From Candidatus Solibacter sp. (lineage in GTDB: Bacteria; Acidobacteriota; Terriglobia; Bryobacterales; Bryobacteraceae), in assembly GCA_017883345.1 (NCBI GenBank), contig JADGNT010000186.1, positions 1 through 8,452 of the forward strand: a stretch of DNA of 8,452 bases, in the 5' to 3' direction. The notes under the pieces were generated by a model, which saw only the letters and a program-made list of their open reading frames with translations, was not told the origin of the DNA and searched no databases. Both the position numbers and the translations under genes were made by a program. Within the stretch, counting starts at the first letter, position 1. Each line of letters begins with the position of its first letter. Of the stretch, positions 1 to 5,249 are shown one piece after another.

Positions 1-444
1 GGGCCGTGGACCGTCCGTTTCACACCGGGCTGGGGCGCCCCCGCGCAAGCTACCTTCGACAAGCTGCTTTCCTGGAGCGAACACCCCGACCCCGGCATCC
101 GCTACTACTCGGGCACCGCGCGCTACGCCACCCGTATCGATCTTCCGGCGGGGCGCGAATGGACGCTCGATCTGGGCGACGTGCGCGAGATCGCCGAGGT
201 CTGGCTCAATGGCCAGCCGCTCGGGATTCTGTGGAAGAAGCCGTTTACGGTGAAGCTCGCGTCCGGCGCACGCGTGGGCCCCAACGAGCTCGAGATCGAA
301 GTGGTGAATCTCTGGCCGAATCGGCTGATCGGCGACCAACAGCTTCCGCCGGAGAAGCGGCTCACGAATACCAACATCACGAAATTCACGGCGGACTCGC
401 CGTTAATGCCGTCGGGGCTGTTGGGCCCCGTCGTCTTACGGTAA
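1..444 (+). CDS. GH106-like alpha-L-rhamnosidase, C-terminal fragment (5' end outside window)
   Basis: The reading frame is open from base 1 to the TAA at 442-444, so only the last 147 residues are present. The visible part looks like the C-terminal beta-sandwich module of large GH2/GH106-type glycosidases. A 'GIRYYSGTARYATRIDL' strand region is followed by 'LDLGDVREIAEVWLNGQPLG' and then 'NELEIEVVNLWPNRLIGD'. The ending 'RLTNTNITKF...SPLMPSGLLGPV' is what I remember from GH106 alpha-L-rhamnosidases of Bacteroidota and Acidobacteriota. Such enzymes remove terminal L-rhamnose from plant polysaccharides or glycosides, usually in the periplasm or outside the cell. The catalytic domain is outside the window, so the substrate cannot be confirmed; another sugar-binding GH2-like hydrolase remains possible. 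The gene converges on vapC with a 17-bp gap, and no terminator hairpin is visible there. Confidence 0.75.
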   Translation, partial: GPWTVRFTPGWGAPAQATFDKLLSWSEHPDPGIRYYSGTARYATRIDLPAGREWTLDLGDVREIAEVWLNGQPLGILWKKPFTVKLASGARVGPNELEIEVVNLWPNRLIGDQQLPPEKRLTNTNITKFTADSPLMPSGLLGPVVLR

Positions 445-461
445 ATCACGCCCAGTCTGCG

Positions 462-863
462 CTACTCCTTGGCCGGCACGCCCGAGACGCCGGTCTCTCC
501 CGCGCGGTTCGCACGGCGCACGAAGGACCGATCGAAGGAAACAAAGACGGCGCCGGGCGGTCTGCCGCTCAAGTGCATCGCGTCAGCCAGCTCAATTCCG
601 TGCGCCGTCAGTGCGAGAGCGGCCGCCATGGATGGCTTATCCCCGGTGTGCACGTTCTTGAGGCCGAGCAACTTTGTGAAGGCATTGCGGATTGCACTCT
701 CGTCAAATCCGTACAGGCTGCGCAGGACCCATCCGGTTTCCAGCAATACCGTTTTCGCGATCCAGATTGGGCCGCCCGCAAACAGAGATCTTGCGGCGGC
801 GGCCTGTTTGGGGTCGTCCTGCGTCAGCAGCCGGACCACCACATTAGTATCGACCGCGGTCAT
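462..863 (-). CDS. vapC: VapC-like PIN-domain ribonuclease toxin
   Basis: This 133-residue protein has the length and full acidic signature of a VapC toxin. D5 lies in the N-terminal 'VDTNVVVRLL' strand, E42 in 'LLETGWVL', D94 in 'IELADAMH' and D111 in 'FVSFDRSF'. These four acidic residues form the Mg2+-binding site of PIN nucleases. By family knowledge, VapC toxins cut RNA (tRNA or rRNA sites) and are held inactive by a VapB partner; the target here cannot be read from sequence. The ATG at 861-863 lies inside the end of the upstream antitoxin gene, with a 20-bp overlap in another frame, which suggests translational coupling. No catalytic residue appears lost, so the toxin is probably active. 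The gene ends at a TAG (462-464) facing the glycosidase gene. Confidence 0.9.
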   Translation of the reverse strand: MTAVDTNVVVRLLTQDDPKQAAAARSLFAGGPIWIAKTVLLETGWVLRSLYGFDESAIRNAFTKLLGLKNVHTGDKPSMAAALALTAHGIELADAMHLSGRPPGAVFVSFDRSFVRRANRAGETGVSGVPAKE

Positions 864-1110
864 GACGCCGCATCACCTCGCGTCCAATGGCGGTACCCAT
901 CTGCGCGGGCGTTTTCGCCTTGCGTTTGGACCGCAGACAGCCGGCGACTTGGTCGAGATCGGCTTCGGAGAAACAGCCGGCGGGACGCAGCAGTATCCCA
1001 TCGCCAGCTTCTTCGACGGTGAACTCCGTGCCTGGGCCCCACGCTCGCGAAGCACGTATGGTCTTGGGCAGGACGATCTGGCCTTTGGTGGAGAGCCGGG
1101 TGGTTTCCAT
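844..1110 (-). CDS. vapB: AbrB/SpoVT-type antitoxin (VapB-like)
   Basis: This 88-residue protein opens with 'TTRLSTKGQIVLPKTIR', the standard start of an AbrB/MazE/SpoVT swapped-hairpin DNA-binding domain. The domain continues through 'GTEFTVEEAGDGILLRPA' to about residue 46. The remainder (residues 47-88, with a basic 'RSKRKAK' stretch) should be the flexible part that wraps around and blocks the toxin. Family knowledge predicts that it dimerises, binds its own promoter, and represses the operon together with VapC. The ATG at 1108-1110 is supported by an AGGAG 8 bases upstream. The TAA (844-846) lies inside vapC. The pair sits 52 bp downstream of the TIGR03437 gene on the same strand. No convincing -35/-10 pair is visible in that gap, so the promoter is unresolved. 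Confidence 0.88.
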   Translation of the reverse strand: METTRLSTKGQIVLPKTIRASRAWGPGTEFTVEEAGDGILLRPAGCFSEADLDQVAGCLRSKRKAKTPAQMGTAIGREVMRRHDRGRY

Positions 1111-1118
1111 CGGTAAGA

Positions 1119-1123
1119 CTCCT
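1119..1123 (-). promoter_or_regulatory. Ribosome binding site of vapB
   Basis: The minus strand reads AGGAG, 8 bases before the ATG at 1110. It is one of only two strong Shine-Dalgarno sequences in the window and fixes the antitoxin start. vapC has no such site and overlaps the antitoxin, so the antitoxin is likely translated more strongly than the toxin, as usual for these pairs. Confidence 0.75.
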
Positions 1124-1162
1124 GTAAGATTATTGCACAGTGAGTCCCGAACGCGCCGCGCC

Positions 1163-3052
1163 TTACTGCTCGATCAAAAACTGCACGCGATTGCTCTCCA
1201 CCCCGTCCGCCGTGATGTACAACTCCGCCGGCCCGGAATTATTGATCGCCGGCAGTTGCACTTCGATCGCGTAGAAGCCGATGAAGCCGCCGGCCAGCGT
1301 GGCGCGCGTTACCGGCACCGGAGCCCCGTTCACGAAAGCGCGGATGGTCGCCGCCACGGCGGGCGGATTGTCCACCCGCGCCGCAAGGCCGGTGGGCCAC
1401 TCCGGAGTCACCTTGCCGAGTCCCGTGGCGAAGACCAGCAGGCGGGCGTCCGCGTGCGCCGCTTTGCGGGCGTCCAGCAGCAAGCCGGTCTCGGCATCCT
1501 GCAGGATCGGCGTGCCGTCGAGCCCCACAAAAATCGCCGGCGAGACGGGCTGCACCTGCATCCCCAGCCGCACGTTTCCATTCCCGGTCACCAAGGCCAG
1601 CGTGACGTTGGGCCCCACTGCGTCGAACGGTACTTGAATCTGCGAGGCATCGTCCGCCGCGGCCAGCACCGGGTAGTCCAGGTTGCCGCCGCGTGCCGAA
1701 CTCACGCGCCCGCCGATCACGCTGACGAGCGACCCCGGCGCCGCCGCGCGCGTGCTGAAATCCGCCGCGCTCACCAGTCGCAGATTGCGCAGGCGGTGCG
1801 GCGCCGCCGTGGCATATACGCCGTAGCCCTCCACTGCCGCGTAAAGTCGAATGCCCGCCGCGTCCAGCCGCACGTCGGTCGCGCCCGTCCCGGGCGGCAA
1901 ACGGTCCGACAGGCTGATCCAGTTGACGTTGGGAGTGCCCGCATTGTCCAGGTCCACCTTGGCCCAGAAAACGCCCTGGTCCGTGGCCACGTAAACCGCG
2001 CCTGCCGCGCGTTCCCCGGTCACCGCATGCGCCGGCGCGTTCGGCAGGTTGGAACCGTTGGGATCCAGCGCATCCCAGAACGTGCCTGCGTTCCAAGTGC
2101 GCAGCACATGCGGAGCATTCGGCCCGCCCAGCGCCGCCAGCGCCACGTCCGGCCGCAACGGGTCCACGAAGATGCGTTCCACCGGTCCAGAGGCGCGGCC
2201 GGTATCCGTCGCCAGAAAACTCGCCCCGTCATCCCGCGATATCAGAATCCGGCCGTCGGCGGTGCCCACGTAGACTGTCCTATCGCTCCTGCCGTACGCG
2301 GTCGCCGCCACGCCGGCGCGCGCGGCGTAGAATCCCAGGCGCGCCGCATCGCTGGCCAATGTGCGGTCGTCCACCGGTTGCCACACCGATCCGCCCGGCG
2401 GCAGTTCCATCGCGCCCGTCCCGTCGATTTCCACCCGCGTGCCCGCCGTACCGCTCGGCGTCGCCAGAATTCGCTGGATTCGAAGGTTGGGCAGGAATTC
2501 GTTCAGCCCCGCCCAGGAGAGCCCGCCATCCAGCGAGCGCCACACACCGAAATCGTTGGCCACCACGATCTGATCCTGGTTCGCCGGCGATATCGCCACG
2601 CTGCGCTGCCCCAAGCCGATTACCGATTCCGTCTTGAACGCCGTCAGGTTGGCCCAACTGCGCCCACCATCGTCCGACCGGTACAGTTGCCGGCCTACCG
2701 CGTAGACCCGGCCGAAGCCCGATGCCACCAGGCGCGCTCCGTTTTCTGGGTTGCGCGCCACCGTTGGCGCCGGCTGCATCGCCGGTTCCGTAGTGTTCTG
2801 GCTGGGCAGCCAAATCTCGTAATCGGCAGTCTCGAAGATCTTGCCGCTGCGCGTGCGCGCGTAGAGCGTGCCGCCGCTGCCGGAAAACCAGACGTTATCC
2901 ACCGGGCCCGTGGCCGGCGATGCCAGCAGCCGGTCCACCGCGGAATTGCCCACTCTCCGCCAGTTGGTACTCTGCGCCGGCGCCAGACCCGCCAACGCCA
3001 GCAGCAAAACCGTACCGCCCACTGCCCGCCGAACTGTTCCCTTATGACACAC
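1163..3052 (-). CDS. Secreted Asp-box/BNR repeat protein with TIGR03437 C-terminal domain
   Basis: This 629-residue protein starts at a GTG. Its N-terminus has basic residues (HKGTVRR) and then the hydrophobic 'TVLLLALAGLAPAQ', a Sec signal peptide cut near residue 27. Residues ~45-420 form a repeat-rich beta region with at least three Asp-box motifs: SDDGGRSW (126-133), SLDGGLSW (173-180) and the degenerate SRDDGASF (272-279). This suggests a beta-propeller of the sialidase/Vps10-like type. None of the catalytic motifs of true sialidases could be recognised. Residues ~424-629, from 'LVSAADFSTRAAAPGSLVSVIG' to 'SNRVQFLIEQ', match TIGR03437, a domain expanded in Solibacter and of unknown function, usually at the end of large exported proteins. 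The role is probably extracellular binding or surface display. The gene is divergent from the FecR gene across a 140-bp region. No strong Shine-Dalgarno precedes the GTG, but no other in-frame start gives a signal peptide. Confidence 0.85.
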   Translation of the reverse strand: MCHKGTVRRAVGGTVLLLALAGLAPAQSTNWRRVGNSAVDRLLASPATGPVDNVWFSGSGGTLYARTRSGKIFETADYEIWLPSQNTTEPAMQPAPTVARNPENGARLVASGFGRVYAVGRQLYRSDDGGRSWANLTAFKTESVIGLGQRSVAISPANQDQIVVANDFGVWRSLDGGLSWAGLNEFLPNLRIQRILATPSGTAGTRVEIDGTGAMELPPGGSVWQPVDDRTLASDAARLGFYAARAGVAATAYGRSDRTVYVGTADGRILISRDDGASFLATDTGRASGPVERIFVDPLRPDVALAALGGPNAPHVLRTWNAGTFWDALDPNGSNLPNAPAHAVTGERAAGAVYVATDQGVFWAKVDLDNAGTPNVNWISLSDRLPPGTGATDVRLDAAGIRLYAAVEGYGVYATAAPHRLRNLRLVSAADFSTRAAAPGSLVSVIGGRVSSARGGNLDYPVLAAADDASQIQVPFDAVGPNVTLALVTGNGNVRLGMQVQPVSPAIFVGLDGTPILQDAETGLLLDARKAAHADARLLVFATGLGKVTPEWPTGLAARVDNPPAVAATIRAFVNGAPVPVTRATLAGGFIGFYAIEVQLPAINNSGPAELYITADGVESNRVQFLIEQ

Positions 3053-3063
3053 TGTCGAGTCCC

Positions 3064-3069
3064 ATTCTA
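3064..3069 (-). promoter_or_regulatory. Candidate -10 element for the TIGR03437 protein gene
   Basis: The minus strand reads TAGAAT here, five of six matches to the sigma-70 -10 consensus, in an AT-richer patch just upstream of the GTG at 3052. A start of transcription about 7 bases downstream would leave only ~5 bases of leader, so the mRNA would be nearly leaderless. That would agree with the missing Shine-Dalgarno. No good -35 lies at 16-18 bp spacing, so this is a weak call. Confidence 0.3.
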
Positions 3070-3169
3070 CCCTACTTATCGGTCCGTCGCCGCAATCAAG
3101 CTGCTGAATTCAATCGATTTGTTGCTAAAAGTTAATCCCGGTCCTCTATTTGCAATGCAGGTTTGGTGC

Positions 3170-3175
3170 TAGACT
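3170..3175 (+). promoter_or_regulatory. Candidate extended -10 element for the FecR-domain gene
   Basis: TAGACT is preceded by TGC, giving an extended -10 (TGnTAGACT). It would start transcription near 3182, about 11 bases before the ATG at 3193. A competing candidate further upstream is TTGCTA (3122-3127) with TCTATT (3145-3150) at 17-bp spacing, which would give a longer leader. Neither has been tested; the divergent 140-bp gap must hold promoters for both flanking genes. Confidence 0.3.
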
Positions 3176-3192
3176 GTCTCTAGCGTACGACT

Positions 3193-4056
3193 ATGCTGAG
3201 GCGAGTTACGTTCACGCGGGCCATGCACACGCTACTGATTGCGGTCGCGCTCGTCGTGTCGTCGAACCCGTTGCGCGCGCAATGCGTACTGTCCGCGGAG
3301 TCCATCGGCACCGGCGCCATGGTGCGGTTTCAATCGGGCGATGTTTCCCAGTTGGGGGATCGCGCCGGATACCGCGTCATCATTCCACCCTGCGGCATCG
3401 TCAACCAGCAGCACGTGATCAAAACCGGCCCCGATGGGTACGCCAAGTTTCAGGTGTCGGACGGCAGCACGTTTGAGGTCTTCCCCAACTCCGAAGTCAC
3501 GTTCCGCAAGACCTACGGCATCACCGACCTCCTGAATGTTTGGATGGGCAAGGTCAAAGTCTATATCCAGCATTTCCCCGGCGTTCCGAATCCGAATAAT
3601 GTCACCACGCCCACCGCGCTGATTTCGGTGCGCGGCACCATCTTCGATGTCGAGGTGCAGGACGACGGCGCCACCTTCGTTACCCTCGATGAAGGCTTGG
3701 TGGATGTCCGGCATCTCCAGGTAGCTTCCAGGATCGTCAGCCTGCATCCGGGCGAATCCGTCCAGGTCCTGCCCAACATTCCCCTGGCGGCCTTGCCCCG
3801 GGATAAAGGTTACATCGCCCGTAAGGCTTTGCAGATCGCGGAAGATACCTTTCGCCAGTTAGCCGGCCAGCGGACCGGCAGTCCCGGCCCCGGCGGCACC
3901 CCCACCGGACCGGTCGGCACTGGCGGCGGCGCGCAGGGCGACAAGGGCAAGAATACCGGCACCACCACCGGAACCGGCACGGGGACCGGCGCCCCCACCG
4001 GCGCGCCTCCCGCTCCGCCCCCACCACCACCTCCTCCGGGCGGCGGTGGCGGATAG
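3193..4056 (+). CDS. Secreted FecR-domain protein with Gly/Thr/Pro-rich tail
   Basis: This 287-residue protein begins with a Sec-type signal: basic MLRRVTFTR, hydrophobic 'LLIAVALVVSS', and likely cleavage after 'PLRA' (about residue 30). An internal ATG at 3223 would drop the basic part, so 3193 is preferred although neither start has a good Shine-Dalgarno. Residues ~80-195 form a FecR-type beta domain: 'GYAKFQVSDGSTFEVFPNSEVTFR', then 'NVWMGKVKVYI', 'TPTALISVRGTIFDVEV' and 'LDEGLVDVRH...VSLHPGESVQV'. In classical systems FecR is a membrane anti-sigma factor acting with a TonB receptor. Here there is no N-terminal cytoplasmic part, sigma factor or receptor nearby. It is therefore more likely a stand-alone exported FecR-fold protein, common in this phylum and of unclear function. 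The tail (~232-287) is low complexity: GT repeats, a run of eight prolines and five terminal glycines. The stop codon TAG abuts the structured element starting at 4056. Confidence 0.85.
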   Translation: MLRRVTFTRAMHTLLIAVALVVSSNPLRAQCVLSAESIGTGAMVRFQSGDVSQLGDRAGYRVIIPPCGIVNQQHVIKTGPDGYAKFQVSDGSTFEVFPNSEVTFRKTYGITDLLNVWMGKVKVYIQHFPGVPNPNNVTTPTALISVRGTIFDVEVQDDGATFVTLDEGLVDVRHLQVASRIVSLHPGESVQVLPNIPLAALPRDKGYIARKALQIAEDTFRQLAGQRTGSPGPGGTPTGPVGTGGGAQGDKGKNTGTTTGTGTGTGAPTGAPPAPPPPPPPPGGGGG

Positions 4057-4156
4057 TAGCGTAGGCGTCCACGCCTGCCATGCCGGTATTCCTACCGGCA
4101 TTCTTCGAAGAACGTCGGCAAGGAAGCCGGCGTTGCAACCTGAAAGGTTACGCTAC
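4056..4156. repeat. 101-bp multi-hairpin element bounded by 8-bp inverted repeats (MITE/REP-like or structured RNA)
   Basis: The ends are perfect inverted repeats, GTAGCGTA (4056-4063) and TACGCTAC (4149-4156). Nearly every base between them falls in a nested stem. GGCG/CGCC lies at 4064-4067 and 4072-4075. ATGCCGGTA/TACCGGCAT forms a 9-bp stem with a TTCC loop (4080-4101). TTCTTCGAAGAA is a perfect palindrome (4101-4112). CGTCGGC/GCCGGCG forms a 7-bp stem with one G-T pair and an AAGGAA loop (4113-4132). AACCT/AGGTT has a GAA loop (4137-4149). This is far more symmetry than one terminator needs, and no T-tract follows. It looks like a small non-autonomous interspersed element that may fold into a multi-branched RNA on read-through. 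Its first base is the last base of the FecR gene's stop codon. I see no clear target-site duplication. Confidence 0.7.
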
Positions 4157-4188
4157 AGTCGGTTCATCCCGCGTGATAAATTGAAAGA

Positions 4189-4755
4189 GTGCGGCTGACT
4201 GTCCTTCTCTGTGCCGCCGCGGCATACGCCCAGGCGCAATCCTCGAAACCACCCGCTGCCGGCCTCGAGCCCGCATGGGATATGGCTGTCGTGCTCCAGG
4301 AAATCGGCGCCCACGCCGGCCGCCTTCTGCCTGCCCTCAATCATCTCAACCCTCCGGCCTGGGTGGCCATGGGCGCCAGCGATACTTACGTCGATCAACA
4401 GGAGTCCAGCAGGCGGCAGGTGCTCGCCGTCATCGACGAAGCCCAAGCACTATCTCGCAATCCCGAAAAACTCTCCGCTGCGCTCCAACTGTTCTTCCGC
4501 ATGGAAGGCCTGGAAACCATGCTCATGTCGCTCCAGGAAGGAGCCCGCAAATACCAGGGACCGCAGGTAGCTCAGTCGCTGGCCGCCCTTTTTGGCGAAG
4601 GCGGCGCCAACCGCGAGCGCCTCCGCGGCTACATCGTCAACCTCGCCGCCGAACGCGAGCACCAGTTCGAAGTCATGGACCGCGAAGCCCAACGCTGCCG
4701 CGCGACCCTCATGGCGCCGGCCCCGCCCCCCAAGACCTCAGGAAGGAAAAAGTAA
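4189..4755 (+). CDS. Exported helical protein of unknown function
   Basis: This 188-residue protein starts at a GTG (4189-4191). The choice rests on the signal peptide it creates, 'MRLTVLLCAAAAYAQAQ', with likely cleavage after the 'AYA' or 'AQA' motif. The next ATG (4276) would remove it. No family was recognised. The mature part looks almost fully alpha-helical: 'AWDMAVVLQEIGAHAGRLLPALNHL' near the start, a charged 'REHQFEVMDREAQRCRATL' helix near residues 155-173, and a Pro/Lys-rich tail 'PAPPPKTSGRKK'. C169 appears to be the only cysteine in the mature protein. An AT-rich GATAAA (4175-4180) just before the GTG could be a -10 element, giving a nearly leaderless mRNA. The stop codon is 6 bp before the next gene, so the two are almost certainly co-transcribed. 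A helical-bundle periplasmic protein is the most that can be said. Confidence 0.7.
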   Translation: MRLTVLLCAAAAYAQAQSSKPPAAGLEPAWDMAVVLQEIGAHAGRLLPALNHLNPPAWVAMGASDTYVDQQESSRRQVLAVIDEAQALSRNPEKLSAALQLFFRMEGLETMLMSLQEGARKYQGPQVAQSLAALFGEGGANRERLRGYIVNLAAEREHQFEVMDREAQRCRATLMAPAPPPKTSGRKK

Positions 4756-4761
4756 GCCCCC

Positions 4762-5067
4762 ATGCCATTCACTTGCAGCATCTGTGGAGAGGAATCCACC
4801 CGAATTTGCGCCCGTTGCACCAAGGATGCCTGCGACAACCACCTCTGCGAAAAGTGCCTGCGATGCAGCGATTGCTGCGAGTGTGAAGTGAAATTGTCGG
4901 CTCCCGCGCGCATGATGGTCCACGCCGCCATCGCCGACCCCGCCGAGGCAGTGATTCCCGGCCCCGACCCCGGCCCCGACCCCGGCCCCGAACCTCCCAT
5001 GCCTGGACCGGACCCGGACCCCCATCCCGCGCCCGCGCCCGAGGACCCCGCGCCCATCGCCCCGTAG
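4762..5067 (+). CDS. Small Cys-rich (B-box-like zinc finger) protein with Pro/Asp tail
   Basis: This 101-residue protein has no signal peptide. Residues 5-41 hold eleven cysteines and a histidine: C5, C8, C16, C19, C24, H27, C29, C32, C35, C38, C39 and C41. The order C-x2-C-x7-C-x2-C-x4-C-x2-H-x-C-x2-C resembles a B-box or similar cross-braced finger binding at least two zinc ions. The remaining CxxC pairs could bind a further metal ion. Residues ~65-101 are disordered and rich in Pro and Asp, with GPDP-GPDP-GPEP encoded by a 12-bp tandem repeat (4960-4995). The gene follows the exported helical protein by 6 bp in the same operon. It has no strong Shine-Dalgarno at normal spacing, so translational coupling is likely. 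A purine-rich AGGAAGGAAAAA lies further back, inside the previous gene's end. Function is unknown; protein or nucleic-acid binding is an inference from the finger. Confidence 0.7.
   Translation: MPFTCSICGEESTRICARCTKDACDNHLCEKCLRCSDCCECEVKLSAPARMMVHAAIADPAEAVIPGPDPGPDPGPEPPMPGPDPDPHPAPAPEDPAPIAP
4960..4995 (+). repeat. 12-bp tandem repeat, three copies, inside the Cys-rich protein gene
   Basis: The unit GGCCCCGACCCC occurs exactly at 4960-4971 and 4972-4983, and a third copy at 4984-4995 differs at two positions. It encodes GPDP, GPDP and GPEP (residues 67-78). In-frame slippage of this unit would change the tail length without breaking the frame, so copy number may vary between strains. Confidence 0.8.
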
Positions 5068-5106
5068 GCCTACAACCGAGCGGCGCTCCCACCGTCCACG
5101 CGTGAC

Positions 5107-5130
5107 CGATTTGTCAACATTGACAAATCG
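5107..5130. promoter_or_regulatory. Perfect 11-bp-arm palindrome, ATTTGTCA half-site (site 1)
   Basis: CGATTTGTCAA (5107-5117) is followed by CA and then its exact reverse complement TTGACAAATCG (5120-5130). It is strikingly AT-rich for this GC-rich window and lies in the 182-bp gap between converging genes. With a 2-base centre and no T-tract it is not a typical intrinsic terminator. A binding site for a dimeric regulator or a mobile-element end is more plausible. The right arm holds a perfect TTGACA, but no -10 follows at proper spacing. Confidence 0.6.
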
Positions 5131-5172
5131 AAGAACACGTCTGCCTTTGGAATCAATTGTTTATAGCGGTTG

Positions 5173-5193
5173 ATTTGTCAGAAATTGACAAAT
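5173..5193. promoter_or_regulatory. Second ATTTGTCA/TGACAAAT palindrome (site 2)
   Basis: ATTTGTCA (5173-5180) and TGACAAAT (5186-5193) flank a 5-base GAAAT centre. The half-sites are identical to those of site 1, where the spacing between them is 4 bases. The two centres are about 64-65 bp apart, close to six helical turns, which would suit a protein binding both sites on one DNA face. The DNA between them (5131-5172) is also AT-rich and contains CAATTG and TTATAG, but no gene was found there. Confidence 0.55.
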
Positions 5194-5249
5194 TCAGCCA
5201 GGACCGGATGGGCGTGTTGGCGGTGGTGGAGCAGTTCCGCTCGTGCCGC

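Noticed and set aside
6..1022. A 338-residue plus-strand frame across the glycosidase end and vapBC
   Set aside because: It runs in the wrong frame through three well-supported genes on both strands and shows no domain.
887..3172. A 761-residue open frame on the plus strand opposite the TIGR03437 protein gene
   Set aside because: It is Arg/His/Pro-rich with no recognisable domain or signal, while the minus strand encodes a signal peptide, Asp boxes and a known C-terminal domain. Long antisense frames are common in GC-rich coding DNA.
3181..3187. TAGCGTA before the FecR gene, matching the terminal repeat of the element after it
   Set aside because: A 7-base match can occur by chance in this length, and neither the surrounding bases nor the inner stems of the element are present.
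5064..5088. GTAGGCCTAC palindrome and a GAGC/GCTC mini-hairpin after the Cys-rich gene as a terminator
   Set aside because: The first has no loop, the second only a 4-bp stem, and no T-tract follows.
5120..5125. Consensus TTGACA as a -35 element in palindrome site 1
   Set aside because: No -10-like hexamer follows at 15-19 bp on either strand, and no gene lies downstream in a suitable orientation; it is explained by the dyad.
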